A DNA stretch of 64,000 bases, from positions 2,705,592-2,769,591 of the forward strand of contig NZ_CP100416.1 of NCBI RefSeq assembly GCF_026017845.1, in the 5' to 3' direction. This DNA comes from Amycolatopsis mediterranei (GTDB taxonomy: Bacteria; Actinomycetota; Actinomycetes; Mycobacteriales; Pseudonocardiaceae). How positions within the stretch are numbered: the stretch's first letter is position 1; each line of letters starts with the position of its first letter. The position numbers and the translations under genes were made by a program. Shown here piece by piece: positions 14,429 to 23,353 of this stretch. The notes beneath the pieces were generated by a model. That model was given only the letters and a program-made list of their open reading frames with translations. It was not told the origin of the DNA and searched no databases.

Positions 14429-15865
14429 CTAGATGCGCGCGAGCTCGTCCAGCACGCCGACGGCGGCGGCGATGTCGTCGGTGAGCGGCCGGTCCTCGAG
14501 GCTCTCCTCCAGCACCGCCGACGCCGTTTCGAACGCATCCCGCACCGGCAGCTCCACCAGGTCGGCCTCCCGCATGCGCAGCGCGCGGACCGCCGCCACC
14601 AGCTCGCACGCCAGCACCTGCTGGTAGGCCGAGCACGCCGCGGTCGCCGCGCGGGCCGCCTGGGTCGAGAAGCTCGCGTGGTCCTCGATGCCGCGCGACA
14701 CCACCGCCGTGCCTAGCGTCGCCGGCAGGGCCGCCTGACGCAGCTCCGTCAGCGCGTCGTGCGCCACGTACTCCAGGATCATCACGCCCGAGCTGCCCGG
14801 CGGCCCCGCCGCCAGGAACGGCCGCAGGCCGGTGAACTCCGGCTCCACCAGGTCGCCCAGCCGGGCCACCGACAGCTCCGCCACCTGGTGCACGGTCGCC
14901 CTCGCCTGGTCCAGCGCCGTCGACACGTAGGCCGTGTGGAAGTGCGCGTGGTGGTAGGCGTCGTTGTGGACCGTCGAGATCATCGGGTTCTCCGTGCTCG
15001 CGTTGATCTCGACGGCGAGGACGTCCCGCAGGTAGTGGATCGCGTCCAGGGCCGGGCCCTGGACCTGCGGGAACGCGCGCAGCCCGAACGGGTCCTGGAT
15101 CCGCCGCCCCGGCTTCGGCGTCTGGTGCATGCCGAGCAGCCGCCGCATCTCGGCCGCGCAGGCGACCTGCCCCGCGTGCGGACGCGCTTCGTGCACCGGC
15201 GTCGCGTACGCCTCGGGGTTGCCGTCGAGCGCGACGTACGTCAGTGCCGCGACGGCGTGGCTCGCGCGGGTCAGCGTGTGCAGCCGCATCGCCGCGAGGG
15301 TCGCTTCGGCGAGCGTCGCGGCGTTGCTGCTCATGAACGCCAGCGCGTCGCCCGCTCGCACGGGTACCGGCGGCACGTGCCCGGTGACCCACGGCCGTTC
15401 GCCGGTGAGCGCCAGCGCCGCCTCGGCGAGCGGCGCCAGGTCGCCGGTGCCGATCGCGCCGAGCCGGTGCACCAGCGGCAGCGCGCCGGTGCGCACCGCT
15501 TCGGCCAGCGCGCCGATCAGCTCGGGGCTGATCCCGGACCGGCCGGAGAGCAGCTGGTTGAGCCGGATCAGCAGCATCGCCCGCACCTGGCCGGGCGGCA
15601 TCTCGTCGCCGCTGCCGCCCGCGTGGCTGCGCAGCAGCCGCAGGCCGTGCTCGACCGAGCTTTCGACGGTGTCGTCCTTGTTGGCCCCGACGCCGGTGGT
15701 CCGGCCGTAGACCACCCGGCGCGTGCTCAGTTCTTCGGCCAGCTTCCACGCGTGCTCGGCCACCCGCAACGCGGCGATCGAGACGTCGATGCCCAGCGGG
15801 CCCTCGGTGCGCGCCGCGGTCACCACGTCAGCGCACCGCAGGGTCCGGCCGTCCACCCGGATCAA
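14429..15865 (-). CDS. HAL/PAL-family aromatic amino acid lyase homologue with altered MIO triad
   Basis: A 478-residue member of the histidine/phenylalanine ammonia-lyase family: Tyr53 in VYGRTTGVGANKDD (the catalytic Tyr of HAL), QVRAMLLIRLNQLLSGRSGI, INASTENPMI and the C-terminal helices. In active lyases the prosthetic MIO group forms from Ala-Ser-Gly; here the triad is Gly-Thr-Gly (IGTGDLAPLAE, residues 139-141). It may be an altered-activity or non-lyase member. No hut genes are nearby. A GAAGGAGG lies seven bases before the TTG at 15865, which also fits the usual family start (IRVDGRTL); a GTG at 15892 is possible but lies upstream of that site. Confidence 0.83.
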   Translation of the reverse strand: MIRVDGRTLRCADVVTAARTEGPLGIDVSIAALRVAEHAWKLAEELSTRRVVYGRTTGVGANKDDTVESSVEHGLRLLRSHAGGSGDEMPPGQVRAMLLIRLNQLLSGRSGISPELIGALAEAVRTGALPLVHRLGAIGTGDLAPLAEAALALTGERPWVTGHVPPVPVRAGDALAFMSSNAATLAEATLAAMRLHTLTRASHAVAALTYVALDGNPEAYATPVHEARPHAGQVACAAEMRRLLGMHQTPKPGRRIQDPFGLRAFPQVQGPALDAIHYLRDVLAVEINASTENPMISTVHNDAYHHAHFHTAYVSTALDQARATVHQVAELSVARLGDLVEPEFTGLRPFLAAGPPGSSGVMILEYVAHDALTELRQAALPATLGTAVVSRGIEDHASFSTQAARAATAACSAYQQVLACELVAAVRALRMREADLVELPVRDAFETASAVLEESLEDRPLTDDIAAAVGVLDELARI

Positions 15866-15899
15866 GGGCAACCCTCCTTCGGTTGCCCTCACTATGCGG

Positions 15900-16382
15900 C
15901 TAAGGCGACGGCGGCTGCCAGGGCGGTACCGGCCAGTCCCACTGCGGGACGGGCTCGTGGAGGTTCGGCTCGGCGCCGGGCGCGGAGAAGATGACGGCGA
16001 GCCGGCTGCCCCACTCCAGGTAGCCGGCGAAGGCGGCGCGGAACTCGGGATCGCCGGGCAAGCCGGCCTCGTCGGCGGCGTCGAGCAGCAGGTTCACCCA
16101 CCGGCGCCGCTGCTCCTCGGTGATGCCGCGCCCCAGGTGGCGCCCGATCATGTGGGCGTGCCCGCCGCGGCTCGCCGAGTACTCGGGCGGCCCGCCGAAG
16201 ACCTCGCCGAGCCACCCCGCGACGTGCTTCGGGTGCTCCGGGTCCATGCCGCGGAAGACCGGCTCGAGCAGCGGGTCTTCCAGGACGTGGCCGTAGAAGA
16301 TGGTCAGCAGTTTCACGAGGGCTTCGTGGCCGCCCGCCCATTCGTAGAGGGTGGGCGGCGGCGGGGTTTCTGGCACGATCAC
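15900..16382 (-). CDS. Truncated haemoglobin, group II
   Basis: A globin of about 160 residues resembling group II truncated haemoglobins (TrHbO): TLYEWAGGHEALVKLLTIFYGHVLEDPLLEPVFRGMDPEHPKHVAGWLGEVFGGP, the distal Tyr in IFYGHV, and the proximal haem ligand His in GGHAHMIGRHLG, followed by ITEEQRRRWVNLLLDAADEAGLP. Such proteins bind O2 or NO and are linked to redox protection. I take the GTG at 16382, close to the conserved domain; starts at 16376 or 16421 are possible. It is divergent from an HxlR regulator and is followed by the lyase gene 34 bases downstream. Confidence 0.85.
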   Translation of the reverse strand: MIVPETPPPPTLYEWAGGHEALVKLLTIFYGHVLEDPLLEPVFRGMDPEHPKHVAGWLGEVFGGPPEYSASRGGHAHMIGRHLGRGITEEQRRRWVNLLLDAADEAGLPGDPEFRAAFAGYLEWGSRLAVIFSAPGAEPNLHEPVPQWDWPVPPWQPPSP

Positions 16383-16450
16383 CGGATCAGGCAACCAGGG
16401 GCGGCCCGGCCGGGCAACCACGTACTTTCCGGTGCGTAGGGGAGAGCGGG

Positions 16451-16801
16451 ATGAAGCGGTACCACTGCGCGACGGAACTGGCGGTCGAGCTGATCGGCGG
16501 CAAGTGGAAGCCGGTGATCCTGGCCCACCTCAAGGAGGGCGCCCACCGCTACGGCGAACTGCGGCGCCGGATGCCGGGGGTGAGCGAGAAGATGCTGACC
16601 CAGCAGCTGCGCGAGCTGGCGGCGGAGGGCATCGTCCGCCGCGAGGAGTTCGACGGCCGGGTCCCGCACGTCGAGTACCACCTGACCGAGGTGGGGGAGG
16701 AGCTCCGCCCCGCGCTCACGGCGCTGTACGAGTGGGGCGAGCGCCGCGCGGCGGAGCGGGACATCACCTTCGATCCGGCGCCGGAGTCCGATCGGCCCTG
16801 A
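16451..16801 (+). CDS. HxlR family transcriptional regulator
   Basis: A 116-residue winged-helix protein of the HxlR (MarR-like) family: CATELAVELIGGKWKPVILAHLKEGAHRYGELRRRMPGVSEKMLTQQLRELAAEGIVRREEFDGRVPHVEYHLTEVGEEL. The Cys near the N-terminus and the GGKWK motif are hallmarks; several family members sense aldehydes or disulfide stress through that Cys. A GGGAGAGCGGG site precedes the ATG. It is divergent from the globin gene (69-base gap), so control of the globin is likely but not shown. Confidence 0.88.
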   Translation: MKRYHCATELAVELIGGKWKPVILAHLKEGAHRYGELRRRMPGVSEKMLTQQLRELAAEGIVRREEFDGRVPHVEYHLTEVGEELRPALTALYEWGERRAAERDITFDPAPESDRP

Positions 16802-16805
16802 CCCA

Positions 16806-16862
16806 ACGTCATGAATGACTCATTCCTGACGCCCAACGCCAGGAATGAGTCATTCATGACGT
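16806..16862. repeat. Interspersed palindrome, family 1, copy C
   Basis: Perfect 23-bp arms (core ATGAATGACTCATTCCTG) with an 11-base loop. It starts four bases after the HxlR stop and ends 15 bases before the stop of the convergent ArsR gene. The outer bases differ from copies A and B (ACGTC against GCAGT), but both arms changed together, so pairing is kept. Confidence 0.93.
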
Positions 16863-16877
16863 CCTGGAGGGCACCGT

Positions 16878-17186
16878 TCAGACGGGATCGGTCTCGTCCA
16901 GCCGGTGTTCCAGCGCGTCCAGGCGGTCCGACCAGAACCGGCGGTAGGGCGCCAGCCAGGCGTCGACCTCGGCCAAGGGCTCCGGGCGCAGCGCGTAGCA
17001 CCGCCGCTGCGCCGCGACCCGCACGGTCACCAGCCCGGCTTCGCGCAGCACCCGCAGGTGCTTGGACACCGCGGGCTGGCTCAGCTCCAGCTGCTCGACC
17101 AGCTCGCCGACCGAGCGCTCGCCGTCGCGCAGCAGGTCGAGGATGGTCCGGCGCCGGGGTTCGGCGAGGACGTCGAAAGTCTGCAT
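16878..17186 (-). CDS. ArsR family winged-helix regulator
   Basis: A 102-residue ArsR-like repressor: MQTFDVLAEPRRRTILDLLRDGERSVGELVEQLELSQPAVSKHLRVLREAGLVTVRVAAQRRCYALRP, then a short helix rich in aromatic residues (WLAPYRRFWSDRLDALE). It lacks the ELCVC metal motif of classical ArsR and belongs to the group often paired with AHSA1-type proteins, although none is adjacent here. The frame is open 23 codons further upstream, but the conserved domain starts at this ATG. The region upstream is shared with the chitinase promoter. Confidence 0.85.
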   Translation of the reverse strand: MQTFDVLAEPRRRTILDLLRDGERSVGELVEQLELSQPAVSKHLRVLREAGLVTVRVAAQRRCYALRPEPLAEVDAWLAPYRRFWSDRLDALEHRLDETDPV

Positions 17187-17242
17187 CACCCCTGAAATGT
17201 GCTCCGCCGGGCATATTCCTGTCAAGGAATGTGGACCTTGCA

Positions 17243-17283
17243 TGGTCTGAACCATTGACCTAGTGGTCTAGTCCACTTACGGT
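17243..17283 (+). promoter_or_regulatory. Chitinase promoter with two DasR-like (dre) operators
   Basis: TTGACC (17255-17260) and TACGGT (17278-17283) are 17 bases apart. Inside the spacer lies AGTGGTCTAGTCCACT (17262-17277), one mismatch from the DasR element ASTGGTCTAGACCAST. A second, weaker copy, TGGTCTGAACCA (17243-17254), overlaps the upstream edge. Repression by a DasR-type GntR regulator, relieved by amino-sugar phosphates, is the expected control. Confidence 0.82.
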
Positions 17284-17343
17284 GAGTGTGGTCCCCACCA
17301 CTCCGGCACCGTGGCCGTGAGGAATTCCCCGGAGGGAGAACGC

Positions 17344-18558
<1,215 letters not shown>

Positions 18559-18563
18559 CACCG

Positions 18564-18596
18564 CGGGGGCACCGGCAGAACTTGTCGGTGCCCCCG
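18564..18596 (+). terminator. Hairpin after the chitinase gene
   Basis: An 11-bp perfect stem (CGGGGGCACCG/CGGTGCCCCCG) with an 11-base loop, followed by GTTTA. It is placed as the chitinase terminator, yet its 3' arm overlaps the -35 box and spacer of the next gene's promoter (18582-18604), so one sequence may serve both purposes. Confidence 0.7.
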
Positions 18597-18604
18597 TTTA
18601 CTGT
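18582..18604 (+). promoter_or_regulatory. PafBC-type promoter of the DUF2461 gene
   Basis: TTGTCGGTG, eight bases, TACTGT: an exact match to TTGTCRGTG-N8-TANNNT. The GTG start codon at 18612 follows the -10 box by seven bases, which predicts a leaderless, DNA-damage-type transcript. Confidence 0.7.
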
Positions 18605-18611
18605 CGCGGGC

Positions 18612-19277
18612 GTGACGTTCAGCGGATTCGGCGAGTACGCCGTCGACTTCTTCGACGGCCTCGTGGAGGACAACTCCAAGCCCTACTGGGACGACCACGT
18701 CGAGACCTACAAGTCCGACGTCCGCGCGCCGATGGAGGCGCTGCTGGCCGAGCTGGCGCCCGAGTTCTCCGACGGCTTCGGCGAGCCCAAGGTGTTCCGC
18801 CCCTACCGGGACGTCCGGTTCGCCAAGGACAAGACGCCGTACAAGACCCACTGCGGCGCGGTGATCGAACAGGGCCGCGGCGGCGGCGCCTACTACGTCG
18901 AGGTCGGGCCGGAGGGCCTGCGCGTCGGAGGCGGCTGCTTCCACCTGGCGTCCGACCAGATCGCCCGGTTCCGCCAGGCCGTCGACACGGAGCTGCACGG
19001 CGAATCGCTGCGGAAGATCCTCGCCAAGCTCGAGCGGGCGGGCTGGGAGGTCCGGGGAGATCGGCTCAAGTCGAAGCCGCGCGGCTTCGACGCCGATCAC
19101 CCCCGGCTGGACCTGCTGCGCTACCGCTCGGTGTACGCGGTCCGGGTGTGGGAGCCGGACGACGTCCTGCACGAACGGGGCGCGCTCGACCGGGTGAAGA
19201 AGGCGTGGCGGCAGGTGCGCGAGTTCAACGAATGGGCCCGCGACCGGGTCGGCCCAAGTGAACAACCGCGCCGCTGA
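18612..19277 (+). CDS. DUF2461 domain protein
   Basis: A 221-residue protein matching DUF2461 over nearly its full length: FSGFGEYAVDFFDGLVEDNSKPYWDDHVETYKSDVRAPMEALLAEL, FRPYRDVRFAKDKTPYKTHCG, YYVEVGPEGLRVGGGCFH and the C-terminal LLRYRSVYAVRVWE. The biochemical function of the family is unknown. No membrane segment or signal is seen. The GTG start is set by the promoter only seven bases upstream. If that promoter is truly of the PafBC type, the protein belongs to the DNA-damage response; that is inference. Confidence 0.85.
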   Translation: MTFSGFGEYAVDFFDGLVEDNSKPYWDDHVETYKSDVRAPMEALLAELAPEFSDGFGEPKVFRPYRDVRFAKDKTPYKTHCGAVIEQGRGGGAYYVEVGPEGLRVGGGCFHLASDQIARFRQAVDTELHGESLRKILAKLERAGWEVRGDRLKSKPRGFDADHPRLDLLRYRSVYAVRVWEPDDVLHERGALDRVKKAWRQVREFNEWARDRVGPSEQPRR

Positions 19278-19368
19278 CCGCGCCTGACCAGGCAGGGTTC
19301 TGAACACTTTTCTGAACATTCGGGATCGGTACAGACGTACGAGCGAAGAGGGTCTACGCTATGTGGAC

Positions 19369-20793
19369 GTGAGCCGACGCGCGAAGATCGTTTGTACCCT
19401 GGGCCCTGCCACCGCGACCCCGGAGAAGATGCGGGCCCTGGTGGATGCCGGCATGGACGTGGCCAGAATGAACTTCAGCCACGGCAGCCACAGCGACCAC
19501 AAGCAGGTCTACGACCTGATCCGGGGCGCCGCCGCCGACAGCGGCCGCGCGGTCGGCATCCTCGCCGACCTGCAGGGCCCCAAGATCCGCCTGGGCACGT
19601 TCGCCGGCGGGCCGGTCGAGTGGCACAACGGCGACATCGTCCGGATCACCGTCGAGGACGTCGCCGGCACCCACGACCGGGTCTCGACCACCTACAAGGG
19701 CCTGGCGCGGGACGCCAAGCCCGGCGACCGCCTGCTCGTCGACGACGGCAAGGTCGGCCTGGTGGTCCGCGACGTCGAGGGCCAGGACGTGGTCTGCGAG
19801 GTCACCGAGGGTGGCCCGGTCAGCAACAACAAGGGCGTCTCGCTGCCCGGCATGGACGTCTCCGTGCCGGCGCTGTCCGAGAAGGACATCGAGGACCTCG
19901 AGTTCGCCCTCGAGCTGGGCGTCGACTTCATCGCCCTGTCCTTCGTCCGCTCGCCGGCCGACATCGACCTGGTCCACCAGGTGATGGACCGGGTCGGCAA
20001 GGGCCGGCTGCCGGTCGTCGCCAAGATCGAGAAGCCCGAAGCCGTCTACAACCTCGAGGCCATCGTGCTGGCCTTCGACGCGGTGATGGTCGCCCGCGGC
20101 GACCTGGGCGTCGAGCTGCCGCTGGAGCAGGTCCCGCTGGTGCAGAAGCGCGCCATCCAGATCTGCCGCGAGAACGCGAAGCCGGTCATCGTCGCGACGC
20201 AGATGCTCGAGTCGATGATCAACAACTCCCGGCCGACCCGCGCCGAAGCGTCCGACGTCGCGAACGCGGTGCTCGACGGCGCCGACGCGCTGATGCTGTC
20301 CGGCGAGACCTCGGTCGGCCGGTACGCGATCGAGGTCGTGGAGACGATGGGCCGGATCATCGAGGCGGTCGAGACCGACTCGCCGATCGTGCCGCCCCTC
20401 TCGCACGTCCCGCGCACCAAGCGCGGCGTCATCTCCTACGCCGCCCGCGACATCGGCGAGCGGCTCAACGCGAAGGCCCTGGTCGCGTTCACGCAGTCCG
20501 GTGACACCGTCCGCCGCCTCGCGCGGCTGCACACCCGGCTGCCGCTGCTGGCCTTCACGCCCGAGGACTGCGTCCGCAGCCAGCTGTCGATGACCTGGGG
20601 CACCAACACCTACATCGTGCCGCGGGTGGAGTCGACCGACCAGATGATCCAGCAGGTCGACCACGCGATGCTCGAGATGGGCAAGTACCAGAAGGGCGAC
20701 CTGGTCGTCATCGTGGCCGGTTCCCCGCCGGGCACCGTCGGGTCGACCAACCTGATCCGCGTGCACCGCCTCGGTGAAGACGACCACGCATAA
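19369..20793 (+). CDS. pyk: Pyruvate kinase
   Basis: A 474-residue pyruvate kinase with RRAKIVCTLGPAT, DVARMNFSHG, the ADLQGPKIRLG segment, the catalytic Lys in VAKIEKPEA, the MVARGDLGVE metal site, VIVATQMLESM and SGETSVGRYAIEVV. It makes pyruvate and ATP from phosphoenolpyruvate and ADP, the last step of glycolysis. The GTG at 19369 is preferred to that at 19363 because the family starts with (S/T)RR(A/G)KIVCTLGP and because it lies eight bases after TACGCT (19355-19360), a leaderless arrangement. The thioesterase gene follows after 36 bases. Confidence 0.95.
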   Translation: MSRRAKIVCTLGPATATPEKMRALVDAGMDVARMNFSHGSHSDHKQVYDLIRGAAADSGRAVGILADLQGPKIRLGTFAGGPVEWHNGDIVRITVEDVAGTHDRVSTTYKGLARDAKPGDRLLVDDGKVGLVVRDVEGQDVVCEVTEGGPVSNNKGVSLPGMDVSVPALSEKDIEDLEFALELGVDFIALSFVRSPADIDLVHQVMDRVGKGRLPVVAKIEKPEAVYNLEAIVLAFDAVMVARGDLGVELPLEQVPLVQKRAIQICRENAKPVIVATQMLESMINNSRPTRAEASDVANAVLDGADALMLSGETSVGRYAIEVVETMGRIIEAVETDSPIVPPLSHVPRTKRGVISYAARDIGERLNAKALVAFTQSGDTVRRLARLHTRLPLLAFTPEDCVRSQLSMTWGTNTYIVPRVESTDQMIQQVDHAMLEMGKYQKGDLVVIVAGSPPGTVGSTNLIRVHRLGEDDHA

Positions 20794-20829
20794 GGGACGC
20801 GTCACCCGTTCAGCACATAGGGTCTGGCC

Positions 20830-21726
20830 ATGACTGAATTGGCCAGGACGGCCGCCACCGAACTGGAGATCCCGGGTGGCGGCCAGCCGGTGCTCGACCG
20901 CCTGATCGCGCTGCTCGACCTGGAGAAGATCGAAGAGAACATCTTCCGCGGCGTCTCGCCCGCCCACTCGCCGGTGCGGGTGTTCGGCGGGCAGGTCGCC
21001 GGTCAGGCGCTGGTCGCGGCCGGGCGCACCGTCCCCGAGGAACGCCGGGTGCACTCGCTGCACGCGTACTTCATCCGCGGCGGCGACCCGAGCGTGCCGA
21101 TCGTGTACGAAGTCGACCGGATCCGGGACGGCCGGTCGTTCACCACGCGGCGGGTCGTGGCGATCCAGCACGGCAAGGCGATCTTCTCCCTCTCGGCGTC
21201 GTTCCAGACCGAGGAACCGGGCATCGAGCACGCCGAAGTCATGCCCGAGGGCGTGCCGGCGCCGGAGACGCTGCCGACGCTGATGGAACGCGCCGAGGGC
21301 TACGCGATCGGTGCGCACGCCCGGCCGCGGCCGATCGACCTGCGGTACGTCAACGAGCCGCCGTGGGTCACCCGCGAGACCGGCGAGCGGCCCGCGCGCA
21401 ACCAGGTGTGGATGCGCGCCGACGGCAAACTGCCCGACCAGCAGCTGCTGCACGTCTGCGTGCTGACCTACGCCTCGGACATGACGCTGCTGGACTCGGT
21501 GCTCGCGCGCCACGGCGTCTACTGGGACACCGACAAGGTGCTCGGGGCCAGCCTCGACCACGCACTGTGGTTCCACCGGCCGTTCCGCGCGGACGAGTGG
21601 TTCCTCTACGACAGCGCCTCGCCGACGGCGTCCGGCGCCCGCGGTCTGGCCACCGGCCGGTTCTTCGCCGAGGACGGCACGCTGATCGCCACGGTCGTCC
21701 AAGAAGGACTCTTGCGCGTCTTGTGA
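20830..21726 (+). CDS. tesB: Acyl-CoA thioesterase II
   Basis: A 298-residue double-hotdog thioesterase: IEENIFRGVSPAHSPVRVFGGQVAGQALVAAGRTV, HSLHAYFIRGGDPSVPIVYEVDRIRDGRSFTTRRVVAIQHGKAIFSLSASFQ, and the second hotdog with YASDMTLLDSVLARHG, SLDHALWFHRPFRADEWFLYD. It hydrolyses medium- and long-chain acyl-CoA to free acid and CoA in the cytoplasm. TAGGGT lies six bases before the ATG and there is no ribosome site, so a leaderless transcript from its own promoter is likely despite the short gap to pyk. Confidence 0.92.
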   Translation: MTELARTAATELEIPGGGQPVLDRLIALLDLEKIEENIFRGVSPAHSPVRVFGGQVAGQALVAAGRTVPEERRVHSLHAYFIRGGDPSVPIVYEVDRIRDGRSFTTRRVVAIQHGKAIFSLSASFQTEEPGIEHAEVMPEGVPAPETLPTLMERAEGYAIGAHARPRPIDLRYVNEPPWVTRETGERPARNQVWMRADGKLPDQQLLHVCVLTYASDMTLLDSVLARHGVYWDTDKVLGASLDHALWFHRPFRADEWFLYDSASPTASGARGLATGRFFAEDGTLIATVVQEGLLRVL

Positions 21727-21934
21727 AGTTCGCCGGGAAATCACCCGCACGGGCGACGAATGGTCCGAATATCCGTCGCCGGAAAAGGGCATTCGGCCCG
21801 GGTGAGGGGCCGGGACCGATCGGGGGACGGCCCCGGACCCCTCCGTGTGATGATCGCGCGGCACTCCGCGCGGTCATCGTCTACCCTGCTCAGAGGCCAG
21901 TCGAAGCCACGGCTGGCCGACTGTCGGGCGCCCG

Positions 21935-21980
21935 CTGCAGTGCAGGGTGCGAGGATACGAGAGCATTCTGCAAATTGCAG
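21935..21980. promoter_or_regulatory. Two related palindromes upstream of the HTH/DUF397 pair
   Basis: CTGCA-G-TGCAG (21935-21945) and CTGCAAATTGCAG (21968-21980) lie three helical turns apart in the 348-base gap between tesB and the regulator, about 95 bases before the regulator start. They are good candidates for its own operator. Otherwise I see no gene in this gap, only a possible hairpin at 21752-21780 (GGCGACG/CGTCGCC). Confidence 0.5.
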
Positions 21981-22074
21981 ATCCGGTGCCGGAATCAACG
22001 CTCGCCAATGCTCCACCCCCTCCGCGCCCGGCTGGTTGGATACCGCAAGTACGTCGACATCCGGAGGTACCGCG

Positions 22075-22977
22075 ATGGCCAGGGGACAGAGCCCCACCGT
22101 TCGCCGGCGGCGGCTCTCGGGCGAGCTGCGCCGGCTCCGCGAGGCCGCGGACCTCACCATCGACGAGGTGGGCGAGAAGCTCGAATGCTCGGCCTCGAAG
22201 ATCAGCCGCATCGAGACCGGCCACGTCGGGGTCACCCCGCGTGACGCCCGGGACATGCTGGCCCTCTACGGGATCGTGGGCGACGAGCAGGAGGCACTCG
22301 TCCAGCTGGCCAGGGAAGCCCGCAAGCGGGGCTGGTGGCACGCGTACAACGAGGTCTTCACCGGCACCTTCGTCGGGCTCGAAGCCGACGCCAGCTCACT
22401 GCGCGCGTTCCAGGCCCTCCTGGTGCCCGGGCTGCTGCAGACCGAGCGGTACGCCCGCGCGGTGATCCGCGCGCTGCGGCCGGACGCCGACGACGCCGAG
22501 ATCCGCCGCCGCGTCGCCGCCCGGATGGCCCGCCAGGAACTGCTGTCCGAAACCCCGCCACCCGAGTACTGGGCCGTGATGGACGAAGCCGTGCTGCGCC
22601 GCGTGGTCGACGGGCCCGAGGTGATGGCCGAGCAGCTCTACCGGATGGTCGCCGTCGCCGAAAAACCGAACGTGACCGTCCAGGTCGTGCCGTTCGGTGC
22701 CGGCGCGCACCCCGGCATGGAAGGCCCCTTCCTCATCATGGGCTTCCCCGAACAGGCCGATCCGGACGTCGTCTACGTCGACGACAGCACGTCCAGCGGC
22801 CTCTACCTGGAGGAACCCACAGACGTGCGGCGCTACGGGCTGATGTTCGACCATCTGCGCGCGGCCGCACTGAAACCGGACGACTCGGTGGACCTGATCG
22901 CCGAGGCGGCCGGGCGGTTCGCCGAACAGGCGGCCGTACCGGGTCCGGTGCACCATCCGGAACCGAGGACACAGTAA
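22075..22977 (+). CDS. XRE-type HTH regulator with DUF5753 domain
   Basis: A 300-residue regulator of the large actinobacterial group that includes WhiJ-type proteins. An N-terminal XRE helix-turn-helix (LSGELRRLREAADLTIDEVGEKLECSASKISRIETGHVGVTPRDARDMLALYGI) is followed by the DUF5753 domain (ARKRGWWHAYNEVFTGTFVGLEADASSLRAFQALLVPGLLQTERYARAVI, and QVVPFGAGAHPGMEGPFLIMGF). These proteins are usually encoded beside a small DUF397 partner and act on development or secondary metabolism. GGAGG eight bases before the ATG decides the start. The DUF397 gene follows 13 bases after the stop. Confidence 0.92.
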   Translation: MARGQSPTVRRRRLSGELRRLREAADLTIDEVGEKLECSASKISRIETGHVGVTPRDARDMLALYGIVGDEQEALVQLAREARKRGWWHAYNEVFTGTFVGLEADASSLRAFQALLVPGLLQTERYARAVIRALRPDADDAEIRRRVAARMARQELLSETPPPEYWAVMDEAVLRRVVDGPEVMAEQLYRMVAVAEKPNVTVQVVPFGAGAHPGMEGPFLIMGFPEQADPDVVYVDDSTSSGLYLEEPTDVRRYGLMFDHLRAAALKPDDSVDLIAEAAGRFAEQAAVPGPVHHPEPRTQ

Positions 22978-22990
22978 GGGAGTGGGGACC

Positions 22991-23194
22991 ATGGAAACAG
23001 AACTCTCCGGAGCGCGGTGGCGCAAGAGCAGCCACAGCGGCGGCGGCAACGACTGCGTGGAGGTCGCGTTCGTCGCCGGTGGTGCCGCGGTGCGCGACTC
23101 GAAGGACCCCGAAGGGGGTGCGTTCCGCCTGCCCGCGTCGGGTTGGCGGGGGCTGCTGGCCGCGGTGCGGACCGGTGGCCCGGCGCACGACTGA
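22991..23194 (+). CDS. DUF397 small partner protein
   Basis: A 67-residue DUF397 protein (LSGARWRKSSHSGGGNDCVEVAFVAGGAAVRDSKDPEGGAFRLPASGWRGLLAAVR). Proteins of this type antagonise or assist the adjacent DUF5753 regulator in several streptomycetes, rather like an antitoxin-sized modulator. The ATG at 22991 is used because AAGGGA lies eight bases upstream; a GTG at 22982 overlaps that site. A strong terminator follows. Confidence 0.9.
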   Translation: METELSGARWRKSSHSGGGNDCVEVAFVAGGAAVRDSKDPEGGAFRLPASGWRGLLAAVRTGGPAHD

Positions 23195-23204
23195 GGCGCT
23201 TGGG

Positions 23205-23259
23205 AAAAGACCCCTTACCCCCGCCGAGCTGGGCTCGGCCGGGAGTAAGGGGTCTTTTT
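23205..23259 (+). terminator. Rho-independent terminator of the HTH/DUF397 operon
   Basis: AAAAGACCCCTTAC pairs with GTAAGGGGTCTTTT, with an inner GCCGAGC/GCTCGGC stem in the loop region, and ends in five T residues. It is the only classical T-tract terminator I found in the window. Confidence 0.93.
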
Positions 23260-23353
23260 GCGCGATGCCTGCGTGATCACCCGATGCCTGAGGTGTCCCC
23301 TCAGGACGAACCTGAGTGCTACCAGACGGAGAACACAGGGACAGGGGAACACG

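Noticed and set aside
21752..21780. Terminator hairpin after tesB
   Set aside because: The stem is only seven base pairs with a 15-base loop and no T tract.
19354..21864. Long open frame on the minus strand opposite pyk and tesB
   Set aside because: It results from GC-rich third positions of the plus-strand genes; its translation is Arg/Asp/His-rich and has no domain. The same applies to the minus-strand frames opposite the LAL gene (23398-26532), cvnA (41442-45317) and icmF (49640-52198).
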